In this document: piece after piece, positions 63,248-64,000 of the stretch
Layout: every line of letters starts with the position of its first letter
Numbering within the stretch: position 1 is the stretch's first letter
DNA from: Stictocephala bisonia
Lineage: Eukaryota > Arthropoda > Insecta > Hemiptera > Membracidae
Length of the DNA: 64,000 nucleotides
Direction: 5' to 3'
Assembly: GCA_035578905.1 (NCBI GenBank)
Contig: JAQJVL010001107.1
Span: 62,001-126,000, forward strand
Program-made: the position numbers and the translations under genes
The notes under the pieces: model-generated
What the model was told of the DNA's origin: nothing
Seen by the model: the letters and a program-made list of their open reading frames with translations, nothing else
The model's database searches: none

Positions 63248-64000
63248 GTATTGGCTTAGTTTGATATGTTCTTTAGGAACTTTGTAGACGGATTAAGGAA
63301 AGGTTAGACCGATTTTGTGATATAAATTGCAAGACAGTAATACGAAAAAAAAACTGTCGGTGCCTGTGTTGGTAACTTACTGTTTTTTTATTTACAGGTT
63401 TGATCATAATAATATGAGATATGTTCACATAAATATAAATTTAAAATGGATTTTAAATGGAAAATATAAACTAACAAATCGTGTAAAATCATAAAAAATG
63501 ACTTTTTTACAGGCAATATCACATAACAATTTTGTTTTATTAAGATTCATATTAATATTTTTCTTTTGACATTACTTTTAATATTTAATTTTATTTAAAT
63601 AATATTCCAATTCGTATTTTACTAGTCGTAATAGTAAATATTTAGTTTTACAACGTCATAGCAAACTCAAAAATAGTATTTTATGATATTCTTTATGTTA
63701 ACGCCTGACTTTGGCTATTTTAAACATTACTTAAATGCTGTGTTGTAGTTTTAACTTGTTTTCAATGTTAAACTCTACAAATGTATTTTATAAGGGTGTT
63801 GTCAATGATATTTGTAATGTACGTACATCACGCATTAACCAATTGACTAAAATATTTATTTATATAACATTTTTTGTAGATACGAAAAATATTGATTCAC
63901 TGGTGGATTAAAGCGTTTTTTAATTAGCCGATATTAACTGTTACAATGTAAACCAATTTTTATTTTAGAATTTTATTGATTCATTGTTGAGTTTTTCAAT
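63248..64000 (+). other. Probable intron 1 of the secreted-protein gene
   Basis: The sequence after the donor is AT-rich. Possible acceptors end at TTTACAG (63398), TTTTTACAG (63512), TTTTTGTAG (63880) and TTTATTTTAG (63969). Using the one at 63880 would give only RYEKY and a stop. None continues into a recognisable coding sequence, so the next exon probably lies beyond the window. Confidence 0.5.

Overview
The window reads as gene-poor, strongly AT-rich nuclear DNA of an arthropod, most likely an insect. The evidence is arthropod-type Inr/DPE and TATA/Inr core promoters with exact spacing, TTAGG-type telomeric repeat blocks, and a dense load of insect-like LINEs, SINEs, MITE-like elements and minisatellites. 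The order cannot be fixed from the sequence; Hemiptera is only a guess. No bacterial operon, CRISPR array, rRNA gene or intact tRNA gene was seen.

Layout. 1-3.56 kb: unassigned AT-rich DNA. 3.6 kb: first locus of a G-rich minisatellite that recurs at 25.6-26.9, 42.0-42.5 and 47.7-48.3 kb. 4.17-8.93 kb: an apparently full-length non-LTR retrotransposon with an Inr+DPE promoter, a PHD-finger/coiled-coil ORF1, a 170-bp alternating purine-pyrimidine tract and an intact endonuclease-reverse transcriptase ORF2. 12.8-14.6 kb: a decayed LINE of a second family (LINE-A). 17.8-18.1 kb: a 320-bp CT microsatellite. 21.7-22.0 and 49.8-50.1 kb: two opposite copies of a short inverted-repeat element carrying a broken MADF-like coding piece. 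23.9-24.6 kb: a 665-bp foldback element with about 190-bp inverted arms, a 10-bp flanking duplication and an internal TTAGG array. 30.9-31.4 kb: a palindromic AT-rich repeat. 35.4-36.5 kb: an inverted-repeat element with hammerhead-like motifs. 37.0 and 48.5 kb: two diverged copies of a 5S-rRNA-derived SINE. 39.2-39.5 kb: a Mutator-like transposase remnant. 44.2-45.7 kb: a duplicated repeat rich in CTCGAG and TTGCGCGCAA motifs. 51.9-55.5 kb: a three-level nest of LINE insertions. 56.7-57.9 kb: a Helitron-like element. 60.2-60.7 kb: a 33-bp minisatellite. 63.0 kb onward: promoter and first exon of a small secreted, probably cuticular, protein gene, the only likely host gene seen.

How the parts relate. 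The 5S-derived SINE copies end in a stem-loop tail that matches the 3' end of LINE-A at 14.5 kb and a short insertion at 54.2 kb, so LINE-A is the likely source of the machinery that moved the SINE. The foldback element at 24 kb has the architecture of a non-autonomous Mutator-like element, and a Mutator-like transposase fragment lies 15 kb away, though nothing ties these two copies together directly. The window is best viewed as a record of layered transposition beside one host gene. Family names rest on motif recognition by eye; no search was run.
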